Below are positions 8,053-17,351 of a stretch of DNA of 64,000 nt, one piece after another (within the stretch, counting starts at the first letter, position 1; each line of letters opens with the position of its first letter). The stretch comes from Flavobacteriaceae bacterium (GTDB taxonomy: Bacteria; Bacteroidota; Bacteroidia; Flavobacteriales; Flavobacteriaceae): positions 1 through 64,000 of the forward strand of contig JANSXF010000004.1 in the NCBI GenBank assembly GCA_024743095.1. The letters run 5' to 3'. A program made the translations under genes and the position numbers. Below the pieces are notes generated by a model that saw only the letters and a list, made by a program, of their open reading frames with translations, was not told the DNA's origin and did not search any database.

Positions 8053-9888
8053 ATGCCCATACTTAACAACTTTAGAGACGCCATAACAGTTCAACAAAAG
8101 AAAGAAGATGAACGATATGAAGAACTACTAAGGCTGCCTGTAAATGAACGAGTTGCCAAAGGCATTACAATGACCAATTTAAGAGTTGTTTTTGATTTTT
8201 ATGATCACCTACCTAATCAATGGTGTCCAACTTTAAACTATCCTTATAAATTTATAAAGTCAGCTACAATTTATTGCAGTAATAATATTTCGAAATTTAG
8301 GGAAGGAACCCAAATAGTTTTGAGCAATGGTGAAGTTTCTTTTAAAATGGACATCAAAATAGATACAATTGAAAAATTTGTAATCGGTCCAAGTGATTTT
8401 GACGTAAAAAAAACCTATCTAGATTCTCAAAATTACAATGAAAACAATTGGGAAATCAATATTGTCAAATCTGCGTTGACCTTAAAGTTGTTATCTGCAA
8501 CCGCAGGAAACTTAGAGAATGACAGTGTCCGCCTTAACAAGATTGAGAATTTATTCACAGGTAGGCTTGAAAACAATGCTATCTTTAATTTTCAATACTC
8601 GCATTTAAATGAATCACAGAACAAAGCCGTAGAAAGAGCGATTAATTCTGCTAATTTTCATCTTATTCAAGGACCTCCAGGAACAGGTAAAACAAAGACA
8701 ATAGCACATATAGCCAAAATTTTAGTTAATCAGGGAAAAAAGGTATTTGTTACAGCCCCTACCCACACAGCTATAAATAATTGCCTGAACGCCATATCAT
8801 CTGAAGTCAAGGATTCTTCCAAAGTAGTGAAAATTGGAGAAAAATATCAGGCGGCAGAAATATTGGGGAATAATAATATTACCAGAAAAACAAGGCTGCC
8901 CTTACCTAACCGAGACTTTTTAAATGACTTTACTGATGATGGAATTATTATTGGAGGAACTGCCTACTGCATGTGTTATCCAGCGTCCAAGCGTCTTAAT
9001 AATTGGGAGTTTGATATTGCCTTAATAGATGAAGCAGCACAAATGAGCATCCCATTAGCAGTATCCGTGATGTCTAAAACGGATAAATTCATTTTTGTAG
9101 GTGATCATAAACAGCTTAACCCAATTATACCTTCAGGAACCGGAAATACCATGTTTGCAGAATCAATTTTCAGTAAATTATTAAGGTTATATCCTAATGC
9201 TCAATCACTTTTAAATATTTCATATAGATTGAATGAGAGTCTAATTCGAATCCCCAATAACCTATTCTATAACAATCAACTTAATTCAGACATTTCTATA
9301 CATGCAAAGGACATAATAATTGAAAGTGAAAAATATCATGAAGTCTTAAATCACCATGATGCTAAAATCTTATATCTACATCATGAGTTCGACTCACAAG
9401 GAAGATCACCACATGAAGCTAATATTGTTTCAGGATTAGTAAATGATTTGATTAGAAATGGGGTAAGCTTAAAGGATATAGGAATTATGACGCCATACCG
9501 AGCGCAAGTAAGAGAAATAAAAAAACATTTAGATACCATTATTCATGGCATAGATACCGAAGAAACAGAATCTCTTTTTATCGATACGGTAGATAGAATG
9601 CAAGGTCAAGAACGTGATTATGTCATATATAGTATGTCCAATTCCCATCCGCTTGAGTCCAAGAGGCGGTTAGACTTTTTTTACTCGCCTAATAGACTAA
9701 ACGTAGCCATTACGAGAGCAATAAAAAAATGTATAGTAATTGCTAACTATAAGGTTTTTGATATAATTGATGAAGAGCTGACGGATTTAGATGATTTCCA
9801 TAGTCTAAAACCAAGCTTAGATACTTTTAAAGAATATTATCTCCTATCCTCTAAAGTTGAGGAAAGAACAAAAGAAGAAGATTGGTAA
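8053..9888 (+). CDS. SF1 DNA/RNA helicase, UPF1/Dna2-like
   Basis: A 611-residue protein with all main SF1B helicase motifs: a Q-like region before Walker A; Walker A QGPPGTGKTKT (about 206-216); motif II DEAAQ (326-330); motif III VGDHKQLNP (349-357); motif IV SYRLNES; motif V VDRMQGQERDYV; and motif VI NRLNVAITRA. Relatives are 5'-3' helicases of the UPF1, IGHMBP2 and Dna2 group. The N-terminal 180 residues are a beta-rich region usual in this group. The gene starts 3 bp after the double-nuclease gene, so the two proteins very probably act as one nuclease-helicase machine. A role against invading DNA is inferred from context. Confidence 0.88.
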   Translation: MPILNNFRDAITVQQKKEDERYEELLRLPVNERVAKGITMTNLRVVFDFYDHLPNQWCPTLNYPYKFIKSATIYCSNNISKFREGTQIVLSNGEVSFKMDIKIDTIEKFVIGPSDFDVKKTYLDSQNYNENNWEINIVKSALTLKLLSATAGNLENDSVRLNKIENLFTGRLENNAIFNFQYSHLNESQNKAVERAINSANFHLIQGPPGTGKTKTIAHIAKILVNQGKKVFVTAPTHTAINNCLNAISSEVKDSSKVVKIGEKYQAAEILGNNNITRKTRLPLPNRDFLNDFTDDGIIIGGTAYCMCYPASKRLNNWEFDIALIDEAAQMSIPLAVSVMSKTDKFIFVGDHKQLNPIIPSGTGNTMFAESIFSKLLRLYPNAQSLLNISYRLNESLIRIPNNLFYNNQLNSDISIHAKDIIIESEKYHEVLNHHDAKILYLHHEFDSQGRSPHEANIVSGLVNDLIRNGVSLKDIGIMTPYRAQVREIKKHLDTIIHGIDTEETESLFIDTVDRMQGQERDYVIYSMSNSHPLESKRRLDFFYSPNRLNVAITRAIKKCIVIANYKVFDIIDEELTDLDDFHSLKPSLDTFKEYYLLSSKVEERTKEEDW

Positions 9889-10105
9889 AAGACGACAGTA
9901 GAGAGCAAAAGAAAAATTTATGGTCTTACTAAATGATTTTAGGCTCAAACAAAGAATTTGATCAAGCCACCCTATTTCACATTAATCCCAATTTATAAAT
10001 ATAGCAATGCATTAAATGGGTAAAGCTAAAGCTTGTTCTAATACTTCTTATTTTCCAATCAAAGAACCTTTGACAAAATATGCTTGATAACTACTAGACT
10101 CTATT

Positions 10106-10300
10106 ATGAAAAAAAATTTAGACAATCTTAGGGGGTGCTTAATGTTACTGGTAATTACATTGATATACATAATAGCAATCTACATTTATATTGTCGCTAT
10201 CGGACCATTACTTCCAGAAAAATTAATAAATATTGGTGGAGGAGTATGGTTGCTTCTGGTAGGTATAATTTTCTATAAAGTAGTTGAGAAAAAGAATTAA
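10106..10300 (+). CDS. small two-helix membrane protein
   Basis: A 64-residue protein with a basic N-terminus (KKNLDNLRG), a long hydrophobic helix at about 12-35, a short GGG-containing loop and a second hydrophobic helix at about 45-58, ending with KKN. No family is recognised. It precedes a second small membrane protein by 8 bp. It lies 217 bp after the helicase gene, so it may or may not belong to that operon. Confidence 0.5.
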   Translation: MKKNLDNLRGCLMLLVITLIYIIAIYIYIVAIGPLLPEKLINIGGGVWLLLVGIIFYKVVEKKN

Positions 10301-10308
10301 TTCAATCT

Positions 10309-10572
10309 ATGAAATTTATTGATACAGGAAAGGATTGGTTAAATTTAATTATCACCCTTGCCATACCACTTACTTGGTATCTTATTGTATTTAAACCCTG
10401 GAAACCTTCCATTAAGAATGGAAACAAAATGGTTAGTTCATTCAAAAAAGCAGGTGGTAAAAGAGGATACACTACAAAGCAACAACAGGATTTTGATATT
10501 AATTATACGATTTGGGGAGTATTGACCTCCTTATCTTTCTTTACAATTTGGCTAATTACAGAAGATTACTAA
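10309..10572 (+). CDS. small membrane protein with basic cytoplasmic loop
   Basis: An 87-residue protein. It has a hydrophobic helix at about 11-29, a polar loop rich in Lys and Gly (KPSIKNGNKM...GGKRGYTTKQQ) and a second hydrophobic helix at about 67-83. No family is recognised. It is 8 bp downstream of another small membrane protein and probably co-expressed with it. A two-gene membrane unit next to nuclease/helicase genes could be an effector or anchor of a defence system, but this is only suggested by position. Confidence 0.5.
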   Translation: MKFIDTGKDWLNLIITLAIPLTWYLIVFKPWKPSIKNGNKMVSSFKKAGGKRGYTTKQQQDFDINYTIWGVLTSLSFFTIWLITEDY

Positions 10573-10756
10573 TAAAACACCAAAATTTTGGTCATTGGTC
10601 TCATCTTATCTCATATAAGATTTGAAATCATATTAAAGAACTCAAATTTTTGTGAAATTATTATAGATGTATTTAACAAGATTTTCTTTTAAATTATTAC
10701 AGAATATTACCCTTATAGCATGCCTTTTTTTTACATAAATTAAGTATTTTTAGGGT

Positions 10757-11758
10757 ATGCCTATAAATAAAAATGCCCTTATAAGGTACCATGCTTTGGA
10801 TAAATGTTTTTCAAATCCAGGCAGAAACTTTGATATTAATGCTCTATTAGAGGCGGTAAATGAAGTACTTTTTGAACACAATCAGAATTCAATAGGAATT
10901 CAAAAAAGACAGCTCTATGATGACATAAGGTTTATGCAATCCAGCCAAGGGTATGCTATTGAGCTTGAAAAAATCAGGTCAGGTCAAAGAGTATTCTATC
11001 GTTATAAAAACTCCGGTTTCTCGATTAATAACAATCCCATCAACGAATTAGAAGCAGAAAAACTTAAATCGGCCATGATGGTTTTGAAACGTTTCAAGGG
11101 AATGCCCCAATTTAAGTGGGTCAATGAGCTGTTACCTAAAATGGACCAAGCATTTTCTTTAAAAGGTAACTCGGAAGGAACCATGTCTTTTGAAAATAAT
11201 CCCTATTTAAAGGGCCTTGATTTTTTGGACCCTTTATTTAATGCAATTCTATATCAAAAGGCACTGGAAATCACGTATAAGCCATTTGACAAGGAACCCT
11301 ATACGGTTCCTTTTTTTCCTTACCACTTAAAACAATTTAATTCTAGATGGTTTCTCTTCGGTCGCAATCCAGCATACGACAATTTAACCAACTTTCCATT
11401 GGATAGAATATTTAAGTTAAATGAATTAGATATCCCTTATGAAGGTTCTCAAATTAATTTTGAAGAATATTTTGACGATGTGATTGGCGTGACCATTAAT
11501 CAATCAATACCTGAAATTATCGAAATCAAAGTAACAAAAAGGCTTTGGCATTATATCTCCACAAAACCGATACATGGTTCACAAACAAAAAAGAAGTCAC
11601 AATCAACATTCACCATATTTAGCTTGGAGGTAATTCCAAATTTAGAATTGGAGAAATTGATTTTGTCATTTGGAGAAGAAATGGAAATACTTTCCCCCAT
11701 CCATTTTAGAAAGAAAATCAAAACAAGATTAAAGAAAAACATTGAACAATACGAATAG
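10757..11758 (+). CDS. WYL-domain transcriptional regulator
   Basis: A 333-residue protein. The N-terminal HTH spans about 1-90 (RYHALDKCFSNPGRNFDI, then KRQLYDDIRFM). The WYL barrel covers about 155-230 (ALEITYKPFD, PYHLKQFNSRWFLFGRN, FPLDRI) and a WCX-type C-terminal region ends with RKKIKTRLKK. It sits 83 bp upstream of the 894-residue protein; regulator-first order is common in defence operons. The gap between them carries TTGCAAC direct repeats and an 8-bp inverted repeat that may be its operator. A truncated paralogue of its first 54 residues occurs at 26875-27039. Confidence 0.85.
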   Translation: MPINKNALIRYHALDKCFSNPGRNFDINALLEAVNEVLFEHNQNSIGIQKRQLYDDIRFMQSSQGYAIELEKIRSGQRVFYRYKNSGFSINNNPINELEAEKLKSAMMVLKRFKGMPQFKWVNELLPKMDQAFSLKGNSEGTMSFENNPYLKGLDFLDPLFNAILYQKALEITYKPFDKEPYTVPFFPYHLKQFNSRWFLFGRNPAYDNLTNFPLDRIFKLNELDIPYEGSQINFEEYFDDVIGVTINQSIPEIIEIKVTKRLWHYISTKPIHGSQTKKKSQSTFTIFSLEVIPNLELEKLILSFGEEMEILSPIHFRKKIKTRLKKNIEQYE

Positions 11759-11782
11759 TGCAGAAAGAATGCACAACTCTAT

Positions 11783-11822
11783 TGCAACTTAGCTTAATTA
11801 AACTTTTTAAGCTATTTGCAAC
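11783..11822. promoter_or_regulatory. repeat cluster between WYL regulator and its target gene
   Basis: Two copies of TTGCAAC (11783-11789 and 11816-11822) flank the inverted repeat TAGCTTAA (11790-11797) and TTAAGCTA (11807-11814). The cluster lies just upstream of the large gene at 11842. It could be a binding site for the WYL regulator or part of the promoter. The repeats are seen directly; the function is inferred. Confidence 0.35.
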
Positions 11823-11841
11823 CTTTTTAATATAATAAACT

Positions 11842-14526
11842 ATGCGAGTTAGTTACTTTTATAAGTTGCTTCAAAAAAGAGGCCTGGATAAACATGATGG
11901 GCGTCCACTTTGGAAATATAACTTGACATCCGAAGAATTTGATAATCTCAAATCTAATTTGAAATATGGGGAAATAGAAAATATTGACCCACGTGATGTG
12001 GCGTTATATTTTTCTGAATGGTGGAAAAAACATTATATCGGAGGATTTCCAAGTAAGGACGGTATTTATTCTTCAATTGGCGGCAACAGTAAATACAACT
12101 ATTCTTCCAAGGATTTATATAAGTTAGCCAAGCAAGGAGGGCGGATGCTAAAATTCAAGTGGATCACCAAACAAAACACCTTGTTTTTTAAAACCCTACT
12201 ATTACAAGGCGGTCTTCCATTGTCTCATATCTCTGAAAACAAAAGCAACTATCTAAACTTTTTGTTAGCTGTTTTAGAAGTACAACCAGAAACAATAGAA
12301 AGCTTTGCTTTTAATCCAAACATCACTAAGTTTTTACCGGCCTCAAGTCAAAATGACATCATTTATGAGAACTCATTGGTCCTGGTTCAATCTATAATGA
12401 ATGGCGAAAAAGAGTTTGATCAGTTACTAGAGTCAAACCGTGAAATTGAAGAAATATCCAAAACCCTAAAGGATAAATTTACGGTTCTAAAAAAAGTTAG
12501 GCGTGAAACCAAACCGAAAAACTATTGGCTACTTCATATCGACAATGGAATAGCAAAAATTAAATTAAGGCTCGGACTCTCAAACTCCTATACAAGAAAT
12601 GGCCTATCGGAAATTTTGGGTTTCCATCTATTGGCAACAGAATGTCAATTATATCAAAATGATAGGCTTGTTTGTGTTTTTAGAAAAAGGATTGATGGTA
12701 ATTATAAGACAGATTGGTATGCTCATAAAGATTTTATTTGGGATGGAGATGATTCCATGCCCGATTTCTACTGTTTGGTAAACGAAGAGCGTATTGAAGT
12801 GAAAAACTTCCTGAACTCCACCCCCTCAATTTATGAACCTAGCCTTTGGACAAAGTTTTCGGAAAACGAATGGAGGCTAATAAAAGGGAGAGGAAGCTCG
12901 GACAGGAGCGCTGCTATTTTATATCCCAACAATTGGCGTTGTGACAATAACCATGTTATTTTCAATCTTGCAGGAAATGATATGAAATGGTCTGAGTTTG
13001 AAGGAGAAATAATCTTAACCAAGGAAGCTGAAAAACATACGTATTATAGCAATGTCGAATCTTTCGATTGGTATATAGAAGAGGTGAAGCCAACTTGGCT
13101 TCTACGTGCAAATATGCCGGTAGTTCAGAAAAAAATTAAAGCTCATCTATTCAATGTCAAAGGAGAGAAAATCTCTGCTTCTAAATACAATATATCATAC
13201 AAATTACATTCTGTATTGAATAATTGGAGTAGCTTAAATGATGTGAACATTTTACCCATTGGGTGTATCGACCTTAAAATTGAAATGGATGGACTGATTG
13301 CTTACGACATGGTCTATAATATTGGAGATTTAAATTTGGAGTATTCTAACTGTTCCATTGCTCGTTTTTCTTTCCAGGTAAGCAATTGTGGGCAGCTGGA
13401 TTTCAATGTAATTGAAAATGAACTATACACTTGGGGCCTATATAAAAACATTTTTACAATTGAGACAAAAAACATCAGTTTAAGGATACCCAAATCGATA
13501 AAATCCTCATTGAAGTTAGGAAATCAAAAAGGCTTGTACTTTCACTTAAAAGCAGGGTTTCAAGGAATGGCCATCTTGGATAATGAAGGTAATTTCATTT
13601 CTGAAAATCAAAATCTATCATTAGGCAATTTGTTTGGATTGCGCCTTTTGACCTCACTCAATGTAGATACCACATTGACACTTAAAAACACATTGAACCC
13701 AGAAGTCAAAATAATCAAGACAATAAAAAACCATAGCCAACCTCTAATTTCTCTAAGGGATGAAATTGTCAGATTATATTATTTAGCTGACATCATGGAT
13801 TATGAAAACAAGGTTGTACTTGAATTAAGAGAAGGTAGAAATATAAGCTCTTATAAAGTCTCTGGGTTTTCCCATGTTCTAAACTTGTCCAGTAAAAATT
13901 CAGGAACATTATACACATCATCAGAAGAAGGGATTTCAAATTTATTTGCAATCCCTATAAATGGATTGTCATCAGATGTCACACCTATACCCTTGATTAA
14001 GAATTTAAAAGATCAGGGGTTTGAGTTTCCAAAAGAAAATGTTCACCACAAATTTATTGTTCTTTCTGAGAAAGAAGATGGTCATCAATTAATGCCCCGC
14101 TTTGTAAACCTAATTGATGAATTTGGAATGGTATCAAAGGAAGAGAGAATAGAATCCTTTGGAAAGCAGCTAAGTGAGAATAGTTTCGACAAACCTATTT
14201 GGGGACATCTTTTAGAGTTATTTAATATCTGTAAAAGTGATGCTTACGACATTCCCTTTTCTACATTTGATCAGTTTAGATCCCTCACATTAAACTCAAA
14301 ATTGGCCGCAAGAGCCTTCTTGTTTCTAGGTATAAACCAAGAAGATAGGGACACATTATTGTATAATGACATACCTGAAATGGAGAAGGATTTAGGGATT
14401 TGCTTTCATTGGGTCAATCAAAAAGATTGGTCTTCTGCATTAGAAGAATGTGAACTTTTTTTTGGTAAGGATTACTTCCCTTTATATGGAAACGCCGGAC
14501 ATAGTATACCACCCTGGCCGGGTTAA
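11842..14526 (+). CDS. large STY4851/ECs_5259-like hypothetical protein, 3' end altered by IS
   Basis: An 894-residue protein without a clear enzymatic motif. The N-terminus KRGLDKHDGRPLWKY recalls the start of the STY4851/ECs_5259 family of defence-island proteins; this is recognition from memory of one motif and is tentative. The middle is beta-rich. The last five codons (PPWPG) and the stop belong to the inserted IS21 element. If the IS is removed at its 6-bp candidate target duplication AGTATA, the gene would end one residue later with Ser and a TGA (890 residues), so the coding region is almost complete. Members of this family usually sit with helicases; here a DEDD exonuclease remnant lies on the other side of the IS. 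Confidence 0.6.
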   Translation: MRVSYFYKLLQKRGLDKHDGRPLWKYNLTSEEFDNLKSNLKYGEIENIDPRDVALYFSEWWKKHYIGGFPSKDGIYSSIGGNSKYNYSSKDLYKLAKQGGRMLKFKWITKQNTLFFKTLLLQGGLPLSHISENKSNYLNFLLAVLEVQPETIESFAFNPNITKFLPASSQNDIIYENSLVLVQSIMNGEKEFDQLLESNREIEEISKTLKDKFTVLKKVRRETKPKNYWLLHIDNGIAKIKLRLGLSNSYTRNGLSEILGFHLLATECQLYQNDRLVCVFRKRIDGNYKTDWYAHKDFIWDGDDSMPDFYCLVNEERIEVKNFLNSTPSIYEPSLWTKFSENEWRLIKGRGSSDRSAAILYPNNWRCDNNHVIFNLAGNDMKWSEFEGEIILTKEAEKHTYYSNVESFDWYIEEVKPTWLLRANMPVVQKKIKAHLFNVKGEKISASKYNISYKLHSVLNNWSSLNDVNILPIGCIDLKIEMDGLIAYDMVYNIGDLNLEYSNCSIARFSFQVSNCGQLDFNVIENELYTWGLYKNIFTIETKNISLRIPKSIKSSLKLGNQKGLYFHLKAGFQGMAILDNEGNFISENQNLSLGNLFGLRLLTSLNVDTTLTLKNTLNPEVKIIKTIKNHSQPLISLRDEIVRLYYLADIMDYENKVVLELREGRNISSYKVSGFSHVLNLSSKNSGTLYTSSEEGISNLFAIPINGLSSDVTPIPLIKNLKDQGFEFPKENVHHKFIVLSEKEDGHQLMPRFVNLIDEFGMVSKEERIESFGKQLSENSFDKPIWGHLLELFNICKSDAYDIPFSTFDQFRSLTLNSKLAARAFLFLGINQEDRDTLLYNDIPEMEKDLGICFHWVNQKDWSSALEECELFFGKDYFPLYGNAGHSIPPWPG

Positions 14527-14988
14527 AGCGACCATAGCTGGCCGGACGAAAGTGACCCACCCGCGCCGGGCCAAAGTGGACCACCTTTAGATTAGATCTA
14601 TCTGTAAAAAGTCTAAGTGCTTTTTTTGTTAAAAAGCACCATGGCGAACAAGCAGATAGATATGCGAAAAACAAAACTGATTTACAAACTGTACACCTCC
14701 GGCACTAGCAAACGGAGGATAAGCCAGCAATTGGGCATATCCCGTGTCACGGTCAGGAAGTACATCGAATTCTTCAAGCGGTACCGTTTTACGGCCTACG
14801 AGGTGGAGAAGATGACCCTGGAGGAACTCCACAACCTTTTTAAGGACGGGCAAAAGCGCAAGAGCCAACGTTTGCTGACCTTAAGGCAATACTTTCCCTA
14901 TTTTGACAAAGAGCTCCGCAAGACCGGGGTGACCAGGCAATTGTTGTGGGAGGAATATTATGCCAAGCATCCCGATGGCTTCAAGCTC

Positions 14989-14996
14989 TCACAGTT
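14989..14996. repeat. IS66 target-site duplication, left copy
   Basis: TCACAGTT here is repeated exactly at 17344-17351, directly flanking the IS66 ends. Eight base pairs is the usual duplication length of IS66-family transposition. Confidence 0.92.
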
Positions 14997-15066
14997 GTAT
15001 CCACCCCACGAAGTGCATATTGCCAAGTTAATTACCTGCCCATAGCTTTGCTTAAAAATATATTCA

Positions 15067-15345
15067 ATGAGCAAGGAACAACAAATGTTCGCCCTGATCG
15101 GTGAATTTGAGAGGGGAGAACTAAACGGCAGGGATTTCTGTAAGGACAAGGGAGTGGTACCCTCAACCTTTTATTACTGGAAGAAGAAGAAGGCCCAGAG
15201 GGAAGCACCGGCAAGTGGGTTCATCGCCGTGCGTCCCGGGACCGGCATGGACGGGAGCCTGGAACTTATCTATCCCAATGGGGTACGGCTACGTCTGGAA
15301 GCCGCACAGTTCGCACTGATCGGCAAACTTCTCAGGCTTTACTGA
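15067..15345 (+). CDS. tnpA: IS66 accessory protein TnpA
   Basis: A 92-residue protein. The N-terminal half is a small HTH-like region (FCKDKGVVPSTFYYWKKKK), followed by ELIYPNGVRLRLE, typical of the IS66 orfA product. It overlaps tnpB by one base (TGATG), indicating translational coupling. Its role in transposition is accessory, and it is usually needed together with TnpB. Confidence 0.85.
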   Translation: MSKEQQMFALIGEFERGELNGRDFCKDKGVVPSTFYYWKKKKAQREAPASGFIAVRPGTGMDGSLELIYPNGVRLRLEAAQFALIGKLLRLY

Positions 15346-15686
15346 TGTTCGCCCTGGGCTCGTTCCATAGGTACCACTTTTATCCTAAACCCTGTGATAT
15401 GCGAAAAAGTTTCAATGGGCTGAGCGGTCTGGTGAGCAATGAGTTGGGCAGGGAACCTACCAGTGGGGACGTGTTCATCTTCTTGAACCGCAACCGTACC
15501 CACCTTAAACTGCTGCACTGGGAGGCCGGTGGGTTTGTACTGTACTACAAACGCCTGGAACAGGGCAGTTTTACCCCTCCCGTTTTTAAAGGGAAAGATC
15601 CCTGTATGACCTGGTCGGAACTGGTGCTTATGGTAGAAGGCCTGCAGGTGGAAAAGGCCCATCAAAAACTGAGGTATCCAAGGTAA
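15345..15686 (+). CDS. tnpB: IS66 accessory protein TnpB
   Basis: A 113-residue protein with the conserved IS66 Orf2 segments PCDMRKSFNGLSGLV, GDVFIFLNRNRTHLKLLHW and GFVLYYKRLEQG. It is complete and of normal family length. It should not be confused with the RNA-guided TnpB nucleases of IS200/IS605, to which it is unrelated. The start ATG overlaps the tnpA stop. Confidence 0.92.
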   Translation: MFALGSFHRYHFYPKPCDMRKSFNGLSGLVSNELGREPTSGDVFIFLNRNRTHLKLLHWEAGGFVLYYKRLEQGSFTPPVFKGKDPCMTWSELVLMVEGLQVEKAHQKLRYPR

Positions 15687-15760
15687 AAAAAGCAGTAAAA
15701 ACCCAGTAAAAACAAGGGTTTACAGTAGGATTAAAAGAGCGGTTTTTGTATCTTTACCCT

Positions 15761-17278
15761 ATGCAGGAACCCTTGGAAAACCTTACTAAAGTTGAGATTT
15801 TGGCACTCCTTGACAAGGAGACTGAAAGAAGGGCGAAAGCAGAACAAAAAATTTCCGATCTCGAATTTCAGTTAGCGTATTATAAGCGCCTGGCCTTTGG
15901 CCAAAAAAGAGAACGCTTCGAAGGGGATAAAAACCAGATGAGCCTTCCCTTCGAGATGGAGCCGCAAAAGGCAGAAAAACAAGAAGAGGAATTAAAAGAA
16001 AAACTTACCTACGAGCGCCGCAAAAGAACTTCCACTCATAAAGGACGGGTGGCCCTTCCCGCGCATCTTCCCGTAGAAGAAATCGAGATCTATCCCAGTG
16101 AAGATATTACCGATATGGTTTGTATCGGCAAAGAAGTCACTGATGAGCTGGAATACGAGCCTGCCAAATACTATATCAAACGCTACATCCGCTATAAGTA
16201 TGCCCCTAAAAGTAAAGAAGGGGTACTCATAGGGGAACTGCCCGGGCGAGTGATCGAAAAAGGCATTCCCGGGGCCGGACTCCTGGCCTCCATTCTGGTG
16301 GATAAGTATGAGGACCACCTTCCGCTTTACCGGCAACTGCAACGCTTTAAAAGGGCGGACATCCCTATTGCATCCTCCACTCTGGAAGGCTGGAGTAGGC
16401 AGAGCCTTAAAATACTGGATATCCTCTATCAACATCTACTGCAGGACACCAGGTCGAAGGGGTATCTCCAGGCGGACGAGTCCCCGATAAAAGTTATCGA
16501 CAAAAACAAGAAGGGCACCACCCATCAGGGCTATTATTGGGTGTACCATAACCCTATGGACGGGACCGTACTCTTCGATTACCAGCGTGGGCGTAGCCGT
16601 GAGGCTGCCGATCATGTGCTGGCTGATTTTAAAGGCTACCTCCAAAGTGATGGGTATGCAGCATATGACACAATAGGCAAGCGTGAGGGGGTTACCCACC
16701 TGAACTGCTGGGCACATGCCCGAAGGGAATTTGATAAGGCAAAGGACAACGACAAAGAACGCGCCGAACGGGCCTTGACCTTTATCCAAAGACTCTATGC
16801 CGTGGAGGCCTGTGCAAGGGAAGGGAAGTTGACCCCACAGCAGCGTAAAGCACTAAGGTTGGAGGAATCCCTACCGGTGATCAACGAATTCGGGAAATGG
16901 ATGTTCGATCAGATGAAGCACCGGTTGATCCTTCCCAAGAGTCCTATCGGGAAGGCCTTCCGGTATACCATGGACCGATGGGACCGGCTCAGTGCCTATC
17001 TCCATGACGGGGTTCTGGAAATTGATAATAACCTGATAGAAAATTCCATCAGAAAATTGGCCCTGGGACGTAAAAATTACCTGTTCGCAGGCTCTCATGA
17101 TGCAGCTCAACGAGCAGCAGTCATGTATTCCTTCTTCGCGATCTGTAAAAAACATGAGGTAAACCCTTATGAGTGGCTTAAGTACACCCTGGAGAACATA
17201 ATGTCCATCACCCATAGGGACATCCGCAACCTGTACCCCCAGAACTACAAGAAAATACTGCAAGAACAACAGAACTGA
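15761..17278 (+). CDS. tnpC: IS66 transposase TnpC
   Basis: A 505-residue transposase starting at the ATG at 15761 (a TTG 15 bases earlier is in frame but less likely). It begins with a leucine-zipper-like coiled coil. The catalytic DDE residues fit the Asp in LQADESP, the Asp in LQSDGYAAYD and the Glu in NLIENSIRKLALGRKNYL. The C-terminal IS66 tail follows (YSFFAICKKHEVNPYEWL). Full length and uninterrupted. Confidence 0.93.
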   Translation: MQEPLENLTKVEILALLDKETERRAKAEQKISDLEFQLAYYKRLAFGQKRERFEGDKNQMSLPFEMEPQKAEKQEEELKEKLTYERRKRTSTHKGRVALPAHLPVEEIEIYPSEDITDMVCIGKEVTDELEYEPAKYYIKRYIRYKYAPKSKEGVLIGELPGRVIEKGIPGAGLLASILVDKYEDHLPLYRQLQRFKRADIPIASSTLEGWSRQSLKILDILYQHLLQDTRSKGYLQADESPIKVIDKNKKGTTHQGYYWVYHNPMDGTVLFDYQRGRSREAADHVLADFKGYLQSDGYAAYDTIGKREGVTHLNCWAHARREFDKAKDNDKERAERALTFIQRLYAVEACAREGKLTPQQRKALRLEESLPVINEFGKWMFDQMKHRLILPKSPIGKAFRYTMDRWDRLSAYLHDGVLEIDNNLIENSIRKLALGRKNYLFAGSHDAAQRAAVMYSFFAICKKHEVNPYEWLKYTLENIMSITHRDIRNLYPQNYKKILQEQQN

Positions 17279-17343
17279 TCCACCTATCGAATCCGTACTG
17301 AAAATTATGCTGTCTTAAAAGATGTAGTTAGTGGGCTGGATAC

Positions 17344-17351
17344 TCACAGTT
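17344..17351. repeat. IS66 target-site duplication, right copy
   Basis: TCACAGTT, identical to 14989-14996. Together they fix the IS66 borders exactly and show the istA sequence before insertion. Confidence 0.92.

Larger units (their letters stand above)
14997..17343 (+). mobile_element. IS66-family insertion sequence (2347 bp)
   Basis: The left end GTATCCACCCCACGAA and the inverted right end GTATCCAGCCCACTAA match at 14 of 16 positions, and perfect 8-bp target duplications flank them. The element encodes the three expected proteins TnpA, TnpB and TnpC in order. It is inserted in istA of the IS21 element, so it arrived later. All three reading frames are intact, so it may still be active. 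Confidence 0.93.

Noticed and set aside
14414-14674. Minus-strand frame across the left IS21 end
   Set aside because: It reads through repeat units of the IS end and the 3' end of the large gene in antisense; repetitive composition without protein features.
15345-15686. tnpB of IS66 as an RNA-guided nuclease partner of the Cas12f-like protein
   Set aside because: IS66 TnpB shares only the name with IS200/IS605 TnpB; it has no RuvC or guide RNA.
15992-16435. Long antisense frames in tnpC, istA and the arginine genes
   Set aside because: Shadows of strongly supported genes on the other strand; no domains.
16585-16592. GCGTGGGC match to the guide start within tnpC
   Set aside because: Only 8 bases, within an IS coding region; chance match.
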